Positions 33,138-41,656 of a stretch of DNA of 50,283 nt are shown piece after piece. The notes beneath the pieces are model-generated. The model ran no database searches. It was not told the DNA's origin and saw only the letters and a list, made by a program, of their open reading frames with translations. Each line of letters starts with the position of its first letter. Position 1 is the stretch's first letter. Position numbers and translations under genes: made by a program. Source of the DNA: JAOADN01 sp049323795 (lineage in GTDB: Bacteria > Pseudomonadota > Alphaproteobacteria > Rhodobacterales > Rhodobacteraceae); contig JBMOOH010000055.1 of NCBI GenBank assembly GCA_049323795.1, positions 1-50,283 on the forward strand, written 5' to 3'.

Positions 33138-33939
33138 GCCCCGCGCCCCCCTTGCGCTGAAACTGGCGGCCATCGGCGGGCTTCTCTTCCTGCACCTGCC
33201 GATCCTCCTGATCTTCCTCTATGCCTTCACGACCGAGGAAAAGAGCTTCCAGTTCCCGCCGCCGGGACTGACCGTCAAGTGGTTCGCCGTCGCCTGGTAC
33301 GACCGGCCGGACATCTGGCCCCCGCTCGTCCTGTCGCTCAGGGTCGCGTTCTTCGCCACCGCCTTCGCGCTGGTTTTCGGGACGCTGGCGGCCGCGGCCC
33401 TGTCGCGGGCGCGCTTCTTCGGGAAGGAGACGATCTCGCTTCTCTTCGTCCTGCCGATCGCGCTTCCCGGGATCATCACCGGGATCGCGCTGCGGTCCGC
33501 CTTCGACATCGCGGGCATCCCGTTCTCGACCCTGACGATCGTCCTCGGCCACGCGACCTTCTGCATCGTTGTCGTCTACAACAACGCGCTCGCGCGCTTC
33601 CAGAAACTGAGCGGAAGCATGGTCGAGGCGTCGATGGACCTCGGCGCGGACGGGTTCCAGACCTTTCGCCATGTCATCCTGCCCCAGATCGGCACCGCGC
33701 TTCTGGCCGGCGGCATGCTCGCCTTCGCGCTGTCCTTCGACGAGGTGATCGTCACCACCTTCACCGCGGGCCAGCAGGCGACCCTGCCGATCTGGATGCT
33801 CAACGAACTCATCCGCCCCCGCCAGCGGCCCGTCACGAACGTCGTGGCCGTCATCGTGTTCCTCGTCACCTTCGGGCCCATCCTCGCGGCCTACTACCTG
33901 ACCCGCCCCGGCGAAGACACCGCCGGCGCCGGGAAATGA
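33127..33939 (+). CDS. ABC transporter permease, PotC type
   Basis: A 270-residue inner-membrane permease. The EAA loop is E-A-S-M-D-L-G-A-D-G-F-Q-T-F-R-H-V-I-L-P, and the helix after it keeps the S-F-D-E-V-I-V-T-T-F-T motif of PotC. I start at the ATG at 33127, in the end of the preceding permease gene. Last gene of the importer; the 209 bases after it (to 34148) lie before the convergent CbiX-like gene and contain only short cttcgccggac repeats. Confidence 0.88.
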   Translation: MRSEPRAPLALKLAAIGGLLFLHLPILLIFLYAFTTEEKSFQFPPPGLTVKWFAVAWYDRPDIWPPLVLSLRVAFFATAFALVFGTLAAAALSRARFFGKETISLLFVLPIALPGIITGIALRSAFDIAGIPFSTLTIVLGHATFCIVVVYNNALARFQKLSGSMVEASMDLGADGFQTFRHVILPQIGTALLAGGMLAFALSFDEVIVTTFTAGQQATLPIWMLNELIRPRQRPVTNVVAVIVFLVTFGPILAAYYLTRPGEDTAGAGK

Positions 33940-34148
33940 ATGCGGGAATGCGGACGGCCGACCCCTGCCCGGTGATGGTTCACCCGTCCGGACACCGGAT
34001 GCGGCCTGGTCCTCATAGCCGTGCAGCCCCGCGCCCCGACAGCAGGACGGCCGGTGAGGCGGATGGCCCCTCGCGCTGGGGCTTGTGCTCGCGCCGGACA
34101 CTTCGCCGGACGCTTCGCCGGACTGGCGGTATGTCCCGCCCGGAGCGC

Positions 34149-34853
34149 CTACCCCGCCATCCCGAGCACCCCCGCCACGATCCCCGCGACCTCCTCCCGC
34201 GCCCCGAGCGGCGCCAGAACCGCCCCCCGGAATCCCGTCGCTTCGACCGCCCGCGGAATGTCCTCCTCGACATGCCCCCAGCGGGCAACGAAGAGCGGCA
34301 GCAGGACCGCCCGCCCGCCGCACCCGGCCAGCGCCTCGGCGAGGTAGGGCGGCTCCTCGATATAGCCGAGCCGTACCTCTGCAAAGCCTCGTGCCGCGAT
34401 CACGGCATCCCGCATCGCGCCTGCCGCTTCCGCAGGCGCGCGGCTCCGTCCCGACCCGTGCGCGGCAAGCACCAGCGTCACCTCTGCGGCCCGCCAGCCC
34501 CGCGCCGCCAGCGCCTCGTCCAGCACCTGAAGCATCAGCGCCGCAGTCTCCGGCAGAAGCCCGAAGGGCGTCAGCACGCGCGCTGAGGCCACGCCCGTCG
34601 CGTCCAGCCGCCGGGGCAGTTCCGAGCGGATGAACCACCCGTCCGCCATGAAGAAGGGAAACACCACCGGATGGGCCATCCCCTCCGCCGCCCGGGCAAC
34701 CCCCCCCCGCATGGCGAGCGTCGTGCCCCGCACCGTCCATCCCGGCAGGAGCGCCCCCACACGGTCCGCCAGCGCCACGATCTCGCGCTCCGGCCCCTCG
34801 GGATCCGAGGGCTGGCCATGGGCGACGATCAGGGCGTGGCGGGATTCGGTCAT
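34149..34853 (-). CDS. CbiX/SirB-like chelatase family protein
   Basis: A 234-residue soluble protein that begins H-A-L-I-V-A-H-G-Q-P-S, and has a second L-V-L-A-A-H-G-S-G-R-S-R motif: the two-lobe pattern of CbiX/SirB class II chelatases, which insert cobalt or iron into sirohydrochlorin. The metal-binding His of each lobe is visible. The ATG at 34851-34853 is chosen by homology. It lies downstream of modC on the same strand with 67 bases between, so it may be read with the mod genes. Metal and substrate are not certain. Confidence 0.78.
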   Translation of the reverse strand: MTESRHALIVAHGQPSDPEGPEREIVALADRVGALLPGWTVRGTTLAMRGGVARAAEGMAHPVVFPFFMADGWFIRSELPRRLDATGVASARVLTPFGLLPETAALMLQVLDEALAARGWRAAEVTLVLAAHGSGRSRAPAEAAGAMRDAVIAARGFAEVRLGYIEEPPYLAEALAGCGGRAVLLPLFVARWGHVEEDIPRAVEATGFRGAVLAPLGAREEVAGIVAGVLGMAG

Positions 34854-34920
34854 CTCGGTTCGGCTTTCCGGGGCTCCGCCGAAGATGGGGCAGGGCCGCC
34901 CCGCCGTCCAGTCGCGGACC

Positions 34921-36009
34921 TCACTCACCCGCGATCGCGACCGATTTCAGGATCGCGTGCGCGGGCACCCCTTCGGCCAGCCCGAGCTGCCCGACCGACC
35001 GCCGCGTGACCCGCGCCCGGATCGTGGCCCCGCCCACCGACAGAACCACGTCCGCCGACGCAGCCTCCGGCTGCGCCACCGGATCGACCCGGACGACCCG
35101 GCCCGGCAGCACGTTGAGCGCGCTCAGCCCCTCGGGCCGCGGCCCGACCGCCAGCATCACGTCCCGCGCCCGCACGAAGAGCCGCACCCGCGCCCCCGCC
35201 GCCAGCGTCACCCCCGGCAGGAACAGCGGCGCCTCCACCCACTCGATCCGCGCCTCGGCGAGCCCGTCCCCGGCGGCGCCCACCACCACCGCCTCGACGA
35301 TGCTTCCCGGCTCCCCGGCCCCCGCGACCGCCGGATCGGCCCCTCCGCCCAGCACCTCGGCGGGTGCGCCCCGCGCGACGACCCGCCCGCCCGAAAGAAG
35401 CACCACCCGCGTCGCCAGCCGCGCCACCTCGGCCAGCGAATGGCTGACATAGAGGATCGGCAGCCCGACCTCGTCCCTGAGCCGCCCGATCAGGGGCAGG
35501 ATCTCGCCCCGCCGCGCGGCATCGAGCGCCGACAGGGGCTCGTCCATCAGGATCAGCCGCGGCGCGCACAGAAGCGCCCTTCCCAGCGCCACCCGCTGCG
35601 CCTCGCCCCCCGACAGGCTTCCCGTCCGGCGCCCCAGGAGCGGCCCGAGGCCCAGCATCTCCACCACCTGCCCGGTATTCGCCGCCCCCGACCGCTCTGC
35701 TGCGTAGGCGAGGTTCCCCGCCACGTCGAGATGCGGAAAGAGCCGCGCGTCCTGGAACACTGTCGCCACCCGCCGACGGTGCGGCGGCACGAAGACCCGC
35801 GGCCCCACCCAGACCTCGCCTCCGAACGCGATCCGCGCCGTGGCGGCCGGATCGGGCCGCTCGAACCCCGCGATCAGCCGCAGGAGCGTCGACTTCCCCG
35901 CCCCGCTCGGCCCGAACACCGCCGTCAGGCCGGTGAGCGGCAGCGCCTCGGCCACATCGAGCGCGAAGCCCGTCCGCCGCAGCCGCAGCTCGAGGTCGAG
36001 CACGCTCAT
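34921..36009 (-). CDS. modC: Molybdate ABC transporter ATP-binding protein
   Basis: A 362-residue ATPase: Walker A G-P-S-G-A-G-K-S-T, signature L-S-G-G-E-A-Q-R-V-A-L-G-R-A-L, Walker B L-I-L-M-D-E-P-L-S-A-L-D. After residue 280 comes a TOBE/Mop-like domain (S-A-L-N-V-L-P-G-R-V), the regulatory molybdate-binding part found in ModC. Overlaps modB by 4 bases. Confidence 0.92.
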   Translation of the reverse strand: MSVLDLELRLRRTGFALDVAEALPLTGLTAVFGPSGAGKSTLLRLIAGFERPDPAATARIAFGGEVWVGPRVFVPPHRRRVATVFQDARLFPHLDVAGNLAYAAERSGAANTGQVVEMLGLGPLLGRRTGSLSGGEAQRVALGRALLCAPRLILMDEPLSALDAARRGEILPLIGRLRDEVGLPILYVSHSLAEVARLATRVVLLSGGRVVARGAPAEVLGGGADPAVAGAGEPGSIVEAVVVGAAGDGLAEARIEWVEAPLFLPGVTLAAGARVRLFVRARDVMLAVGPRPEGLSALNVLPGRVVRVDPVAQPEAASADVVLSVGGATIRARVTRRSVGQLGLAEGVPAHAILKSVAIAGE

Positions 36010-36671
36010 CCCTCGCCCCTCGGCCGGTTCACCCAGTAGAGCGCGAGAAGCACCGTGAACGAGAAGGCCACAAGGATCGCCGACAGCGCCTGCGCCGCCG
36101 CGTAGTCGATCCGCTCGACGCTTTCGTAGATCGCGACCGAGATCACCCGCGTCTGCCCCGGGATGTTGCCGCCGACCATCAGCACCACGCCGAACTCGCC
36201 CACCGTATGCGCGAAGGTCAGCACCGCCGCCGCCAGATAGCCCCGGACCGCCATCGGTGCCGCGACCGTCAGGAAGGCATCGGCCGGCCCGGCCCCGCAG
36301 GACGCCGCCGCCTCCATCGGCGCGCGCCCGACGGCCGCGAAGGCCGCCTGGAGCGGCTGCACCGCGAAGGGCAGCGAGTAGAGGACCGAGGCCACCACCA
36401 GCCCCTCGAAGGAAAACGTGAGCGGCATCCCGAATACCCGCTCCCACGCGCCGCCGATGGCGGTTGTCGGGTTCAGTGTCACGAGCAGGTAGAAGCCCAG
36501 CACCGTCGGCGGCAGGACGAGCGGCAGCGCCGTCACCGCCTCCACCACCGGCCGCACCCGCGACCGTGTCCGGGCGAGCCACCAGGCGAGCGGCGTCGCC
36601 AGCACCATCAGGATCGCCGTCACGATCCCGGCGAGTTCGAGCGTCAGCCAGAGCGGGGAAAGGTCGGGCAG
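36006..36671 (-). CDS. modB: Molybdate ABC transporter permease, probable CTG start
   Basis: A five- to six-helix permease; the EAA-type loop is A-A-S-C-G-A-G-P-A-D-A-F and the family text L-P-L-V-L-P-P-T-V-L-G-F-Y-L-L is clear. The first canonical start is a GTG at 36623, but that would cut the first helix: conserved ModB text (L-P-D-L-S-P-L-W-L-T-L-E-L-A-G) begins 16 codons earlier. Between this point and the modA stop in the same frame (TAA at 36687-36689) there is no ATG, GTG or TTG. A CTG at 36669-36671 lies 6 bases after GAGGG, an ideal site, giving 221 residues, the usual ModB length. I infer a CTG start; if wrong, the gene begins at 36623. Confidence 0.7.
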   Translation of the reverse strand: MPDLSPLWLTLELAGIVTAILMVLATPLAWWLARTRSRVRPVVEAVTALPLVLPPTVLGFYLLVTLNPTTAIGGAWERVFGMPLTFSFEGLVVASVLYSLPFAVQPLQAAFAAVGRAPMEAAASCGAGPADAFLTVAAPMAVRGYLAAAVLTFAHTVGEFGVVLMVGGNIPGQTRVISVAIYESVERIDYAAAQALSAILVAFSFTVLLALYWVNRPRGEG

Positions 36672-36686
36672 GGCTGTCCCTCGGGG

Positions 36687-37439
36687 TTACGGACCGGCAC
36701 TGTAGCCGAAGGACCGGATTACGGCGACCGCCCGGGGCGATTTCAGGTAGTCGAGGAATCCCTTCGCCGCCGTTTTGTCCCCGGCTCGCGTCAGCAGGAC
36801 CGCGCCTTGCGCGATCGGTGCATGATACTCCGCAGGCACCCGCCACGATGCCCCCCTGTTCCCGTTCGCGATGATCGAGGACTCCGCCACGAACCCCACC
36901 TCCGCCGCGCCCGAGGCCGCCATCGCATAGGCCTGGCCGATGTTCTCGCCGGTCACGATCTTGGACTTGACCGTTTCTGAAAGACCCATCTTTCCAATAG
37001 TTTCCATCGCTGCCCTGCCATAGGGCGCGAGATCCGGGTTCGCCACGGCCACATTGGCAGCGGCCGCCAGCGCCCCGGCCGGGTCCGACAGGTCGCGCGA
37101 CGCATCCGCCGACCAGAGCACCAGCGACCCGGTCGCATAGGTGAAGGCCGTCTCCCTCTCGCCAAGACCCGCCTCGATCAGCCTGTCCACGGTCCTGAGG
37201 TCCGCCGACAGGAAGGCATCGAAGGGCGCCCCCGCCTTGATCTGCGCATAGAGCTTGCCGGTCGCCCCGGCCGTCACCGTGACCTCGTTTCCGCTCGCGG
37301 CCCGGTAGTCGGCGGCGAGTTTCTCGGCCGCGCCCGCGAAGTTGGTGGCGACGGCGACGGTGGCGGTCTCGCCCAGGGCGGCAGCGCCGAGGCCGAGGGC
37401 CAGCGCGGCAGCGAGCAGGGGGCCGGACAGGCGGGTCAT
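36687..37439 (-). CDS. modA: Molybdate-binding periplasmic protein
   Basis: Signal peptide MTRLSGPLLAAALALGLGAA and a mature ModA domain with V-A-V-A-T-N-F-A-G-A-A-E-K-L, A-G-A-T-G-K-L-Y-A-Q-I and G-A-P-F-D-A-F-L-S-A-D. Binds molybdate (or tungstate) in the periplasm for ModBC. The ATG at 37437-37439 starts 250 residues. A ModE-type operator lies 13 bases upstream, so modABC is probably repressed when molybdate is plentiful. Confidence 0.92.
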   Translation of the reverse strand: MTRLSGPLLAAALALGLGAAALGETATVAVATNFAGAAEKLAADYRAASGNEVTVTAGATGKLYAQIKAGAPFDAFLSADLRTVDRLIEAGLGERETAFTYATGSLVLWSADASRDLSDPAGALAAAANVAVANPDLAPYGRAAMETIGKMGLSETVKSKIVTGENIGQAYAMAASGAAEVGFVAESSIIANGNRGASWRVPAEYHAPIAQGAVLLTRAGDKTAAKGFLDYLKSPRAVAVIRSFGYSAGP

Positions 37440-37451
37440 GGCGCGGTCCTT

Positions 37452-37475
37452 CGATATATCCGTAAGGAAATATCG
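37452..37475. promoter_or_regulatory. Mo-box, ModE operator of modABC
   Basis: Left arm CGATATATCC (37452-37461), spacer GTAA, right arm GGAAATATCG: nine of ten positions are inversely complementary. Mo-boxes bound by ModE/MopA/MopB have CG(A/T)TATAT-type arms. The site lies just before the modA start and faces the modE-like gene, which is encoded upstream on the same strand. Confidence 0.7.
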
Positions 37476-37632
37476 CCGCCACGCCGGACGCAAGCGCTAT
37501 TTCCGCATGACCATGCCGGGGGCGCGCGCGCCCGCCCTGCCCCTCCCCGCCCGGGGAAGGGTCGGGGCGGGGGAATCCGGCGACCCCCGGAATGCATGCC
37601 CCCGGCCCCCCCCCGGGGGGGGGGGCCAGAAC

Positions 37633-38019
37633 CTACCCCGGCCCCTTCGGCTTCCCCGCCGGATCGGCCCCCAGCGCCCCCATCTCCGCCAGTTCCTCCG
37701 CCAGCGCCGCCTCGGCCCGTTCCTGCATCCGCCGGTAGAGCGCCAGCACCCGCTCGCCCTCCGCCGTCAGGCGCGCCCCGCCATGCCCCGCGCCGCCGCG
37801 CGCCGCCAAGACGAGCGGCTTCTCGAACATCGCGTTCATCACCTCGGTCAGCATCCAGGCGCGCTTGTAGCTCATCTCCATCCGCCGCCCCGCGGCCGCG
37901 ATCGACCCCGTCTCGGCGATCCCCTGCAGCAGGTCCGCCTTCCCCGGCCCCATCCAGTCGCCCTCCGACAGATGGATGCGCAGGCGCAGGATCGTCGCGG
38001 GCTTCGCGGTATCGGTCAT
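37633..38019 (-). CDS. modE: Short ModE-like molybdate-responsive regulator
   Basis: A 128-residue protein matching the N-terminal DNA-binding domain of ModE: I-R-L-S/H-x-E, then G-K-A-D-L-L-Q-G-I-A-E-T-G-S-I-A-A-A and M-S-Y-K-R-A-W-M-L-T-E-V-M-N, a LysR-like winged helix. The C-terminal Mop/TOBE domains that bind molybdate in full ModE are missing, so how it senses molybdate is unclear; short forms are widespread in alphaproteobacteria. It is transcribed toward modA with about 190 bases between, a stretch rich in homopolymers (9 C then 11 G at 37606-37625). Confidence 0.85.
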   Translation of the reverse strand: MTDTAKPATILRLRIHLSEGDWMGPGKADLLQGIAETGSIAAAGRRMEMSYKRAWMLTEVMNAMFEKPLVLAARGGAGHGGARLTAEGERVLALYRRMQERAEAALAEELAEMGALGADPAGKPKGPG

Positions 38020-38157
38020 GCGCCGACCATCCCGGCCCGGCGGGCCGTTGGCAAGGGGATCGGTGGGGCTTCCACCGCGCTTCGAGGCGGGGCAGTATCC
38101 GACCGGATCGTTCCTGCTGCCTGCCGACAATTGAGCGATAAGGGCAGTGCCCGGACC

Positions 38158-38212
38158 GGCGGGGCGGGAAGCGAAGCGCCCGCCCCGGGGGGGCGGGTCG
38201 GGCGCTGCCCGT
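38158..38212 (+). repeat. GC-rich hairpin repeat, family B, copy 2
   Basis: Contains gcgggtcgggcgctgcccgtg and the preceding gcgcccgccccgggg stem, as in the copy after xsc (20253-20308). It lies about 50 bases upstream of the deacetylase start and is followed by a small palindrome gtggccggggccac. Confidence 0.55.
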
Positions 38213-38262
38213 GGCCGGGGCCACGGGCGACACTCCACCCCCGGGGACTGGGACACGAGAGC

Positions 38263-39287
<1,025 letters not shown>

Positions 39288-39291
<4 letters not shown>

Positions 39292-39788
39292 GTGTTCAGT
39301 CCCGGCATCTGGTGGATCGGATTTAGGATGAATCGATCTGGTTCTGAAGTCCAGATTTTGCAGATGTATTCGTATGGCGTGAGGCCGCCGAGGGTCTTGA
39401 GCCCGCGGGCGAAGTTGTAGGCCGCGAGGAAGAGGCCGGCACATCGGTCGCAGCGGGTGGCGATCCTGCGCCAGTCTTTCAGCCGGACGAACATGTTCTC
39501 GATCTTGTGGCGCTGGCGGTAGAGGCCGGCGTCGTGGGGGATCGCGGTCTTGCGGCCCTTGCGGGACGGGATGCAGGGCCGGATATCCCGTTCGGTCACT
39601 GCGTTGCCGAACCAGTTGGCATCGTCGCCGCGATCCGCAAGCAAGGCTCCGGCCGATGGCAGAGACGCCAGGAGCGCCCGAGCGCCGATGTGGTCGCCGG
39701 CCTGCCCGGCGCTCGGATACAGGCCGATAGGCCGCCCCCTGGCATCCGCGACCGCGTGCAGCTTCGAGTTCAGCCCGCCCCTGGTGCG
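39288..39788 (-). mobile_element. IS5-family transposase remnant, N-terminus missing
   Basis: A frame of 166 codons without a start reads R-T-R-G-G-L-N-S-K-L-H-A-V, A-L-L-A-D-R-G-D-D-A-N-W (second catalytic Asp) and R-H-K-I-E-N-M-F-V-R-L-K-D-W-R (catalytic Glu). This is the second half of an IS5-type (IS427-like) DDE transposase. A stop lies directly before the conserved part, and upstream comes the end of the MgtC family gene, so the first half of the element is gone. It is therefore an inactive fragment between two intact genes. Confidence 0.8.
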
Positions 39789-39815
39789 TCATCGCCGCCG
39801 CTTCGACCGCAGGCC

Positions 39816-40544
39816 TCAGGCCTGCCCGGACGCAAGGCCCGGCAGGATCGCCACCTCGCTGATCCCGGGCTGTGAACGGAGTTCGGCGCCCAGGGGCACG
39901 AGGTCGCCCGGCCCGCCCAGCCAGACCGAGGCGGCCAGGCGCACCGGCGCCTCTGCACCGGCCCCGCCCGGCTCGGGCGATGCGGAGGTCCATTCGAGTG
40001 GCGTGACCCGCGACGCGCGGTCGCGGAGCAGGTCGAGAAGGGCGGCCGCCGCCGCATCTCCGCTGCAGCGCGCCCGCACGCAGACCTCGATCCGGTCCGG
40101 TATGACGATCTGGAAGATCCGGAAGAGCACGAGCACCGCCAGCGTCGCCGCGGTTCCCGCCGCCGCAAGTCCGTTGAGCCCGGCGCCATAGAGAATCCCC
40201 AGCGCCGCGGTCATCCACAGCGATGCGGCCGTGGTCAGGCCATGCACCACGGTTCCCTGCCGGAAGATCACCCCCGCGCCGAGGAAGCCGATCCCGGTGA
40301 GGACCCCCTGAGCCATCCGCGTCGGATCGCTCACGACGCTCGCCCCCGGGGTCGGGCGGAACTGCCAGTCCGCCTGATTCACCGCAGCCATCATCAGGAG
40401 GGCGGAACTGAGGCACACGAGCGTGTGGGTGCGCAGCCCCGCCGACTTCGCATTGAACTCGCGTTCGAAGCCGATCACCGCGCCGGTCGCGGCCGCTGCC
40501 GCAAGCGTCATCAGAACCGGAACCCAGTTCGACCCCGCGACCAC
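39816..40544 (-). CDS. MgtC/SapB family membrane protein
   Basis: A 242-residue protein: four to five N-terminal membrane helices with the family motifs G-F-E-R-E-F-N-A-K-S-A-G-L-R-T-H and L-T-G-I-G-F-L-G-A-G-V-I-F-R, then a soluble C-terminal ACT-like domain of about 90 residues. MgtC-type proteins affect growth at low magnesium and ATP synthase activity; many environmental members have no assigned role. Starts with GTG at 40542-40544, since no ATG fits. The C-terminus next to the IS remnant has a normal length. Confidence 0.85.
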   Translation of the reverse strand: MVAGSNWVPVLMTLAAAAATGAVIGFEREFNAKSAGLRTHTLVCLSSALLMMAAVNQADWQFRPTPGASVVSDPTRMAQGVLTGIGFLGAGVIFRQGTVVHGLTTAASLWMTAALGILYGAGLNGLAAAGTAATLAVLVLFRIFQIVIPDRIEVCVRARCSGDAAAAALLDLLRDRASRVTPLEWTSASPEPGGAGAEAPVRLAASVWLGGPGDLVPLGAELRSQPGISEVAILPGLASGQA

Positions 40545-40761
40545 GTCGAGAAGACTCAGGGTGCACCTCCGGCTGCCATGGCGCCGACCGTGCCCGCCAC
40601 GGTGCCGCTTCCCGGCACCCCGCCAGGCTCGGAAGACACGTCTGGCTGGCGGATCGGCATGGCGGCTCTCCTATGGGCCTGCGGGACTGGCTTGCGCGCC
40701 TCCACCGGCGCGTCCCGCACCCCCGCCCGCCTCGCGGACGGGGGGCAAGTTTCCGGCAGTG

Positions 40762-41261
40762 TCAGCGGTCTCCGCGGTGCGACGCCTCGCCACCCTTGCG
40801 GCCGGCCTCGGCGGCCCGCCGCGGGTTGTTCTTGAAGTTGCCTCCGGAAACCTCGCCCCCCTTGCGGCCGGCCTGCGCCGCCCGCTGGGGATCGTTCCTG
40901 AAGTTTCCACCCGAGGCAGAACCGCCCTTGCTGGCAATCTCGCGCTGCTTCTGCCCATCCATCGAGGCGAACCCGCGNNNNNNNNNNNNNNNNNNNNNNN
41001 NNNNNNNNNNNNNNNNNNNNNNNNNNNNNNNNNNNNNNNNNNNNNNNNNNNNNNNNNNNNNNNNNNNNNNNNNNNNNCCTCGCCCCCCTTGCGGCCGGCC
41101 TGCGCCGCCCGCTGGGGATCGTTCCTGAAGTTTCCACCCGAGGCAGAACCGCCCTTGCTGGCAATCTCGCGCTGCTTCTGCCCATCCATCGAGGCGAACC
41201 CGCGTTCGTCGCGTTTCCCGCCCGTGGAACCGCCGTTGCGTCTGTCGTCCTTGCCCGGCAT
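40762..41261 (-). CDS. KGG-repeat stress protein, interrupted by an assembly gap
   Basis: The right part gives MPGKDDRRNGGSTGGKRDER and then repeats of the form G-F-A-S-M-D, K-G-G-S-A-S-G-G-N-F, A-G-R-K-G-G-E. The left part continues the same repeats and ends E-A-S-H-R-G-D-R. This is the KGG domain family (general stress protein, related to GsiB), small hydrophilic proteins made in stress. The 100-base N run splits the gene, but the 127 bases on each side of the gap are identical, so the true gene is probably one frame of about 90 residues. An EcfG-type promoter lies upstream. Number of repeats in the genome may differ from what is shown. Confidence 0.75.
40978..41077. other. Run of 100 N flanked by identical 127-base sequences
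   Basis: 40851-40977 equals 41078-41204 base for base. The overlap of 127 equals the largest k-mer of a common assembler, and 100 N is a standard placeholder, so the two contigs probably join directly or through extra KGG repeat units. Confidence 0.9.
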
Positions 41262-41656
41262 CCCGAATCCTCCTGATTGGCCTGTGTCCGATTCAATGCC
41301 GCGGCGCGCATAAGGTTCCGCTGCCCGGCAAAAAGTCTGGCCCTCGGCCCTCGCCGGCCCTCCGTCGCCGCCGGCGACTGCGCGCGAGGCATGCCGCGGC
41401 TCCAGATGACAGATAATGCGCCCTGTCCGATCCGGTTCCGCCGCCCGCCGGGCTTCCGTCGCACACCCCTGGTGCGAGGGGGGGGCGTCGCGACCCCACC
41501 GCTGCCGAAGACCGTGGAATCTTCGCCCTCGCGCCCGGCGCCGCTTGCAAGCCCGACGGTTTCTGCCGACACAGGGAGGCGACAGGCGGCGGGAAGAACG
41601 ACGGGGGCGGCGGCGGGGGGGAGGTGCGACCGGCGGCCCCCCCGCCCGAGGATGCG
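41262..41656. other. Divergent promoter region between the KGG gene and the kinase gene
   Basis: No gene is supported. On the minus strand a second EcfG-like pair (GGAAC-N16-CATT at 41415-41439) lies further from the KGG gene than the one at 41295-41319. No comparable box was seen for the kinase gene. G-rich homopolymers fill 41470-41640. Confidence 0.45.
41295..41319 (-). promoter_or_regulatory. EcfG-like promoter of the KGG gene
   Basis: On the minus strand GGAAC (41319-41315), 16 bases, CATT (41298-41295). The EcfG consensus is GGAAC-N16/17-CGTT, so the -35 is exact and the -10 has one change. It lies about 34 bases before the gene start. Confidence 0.5.
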
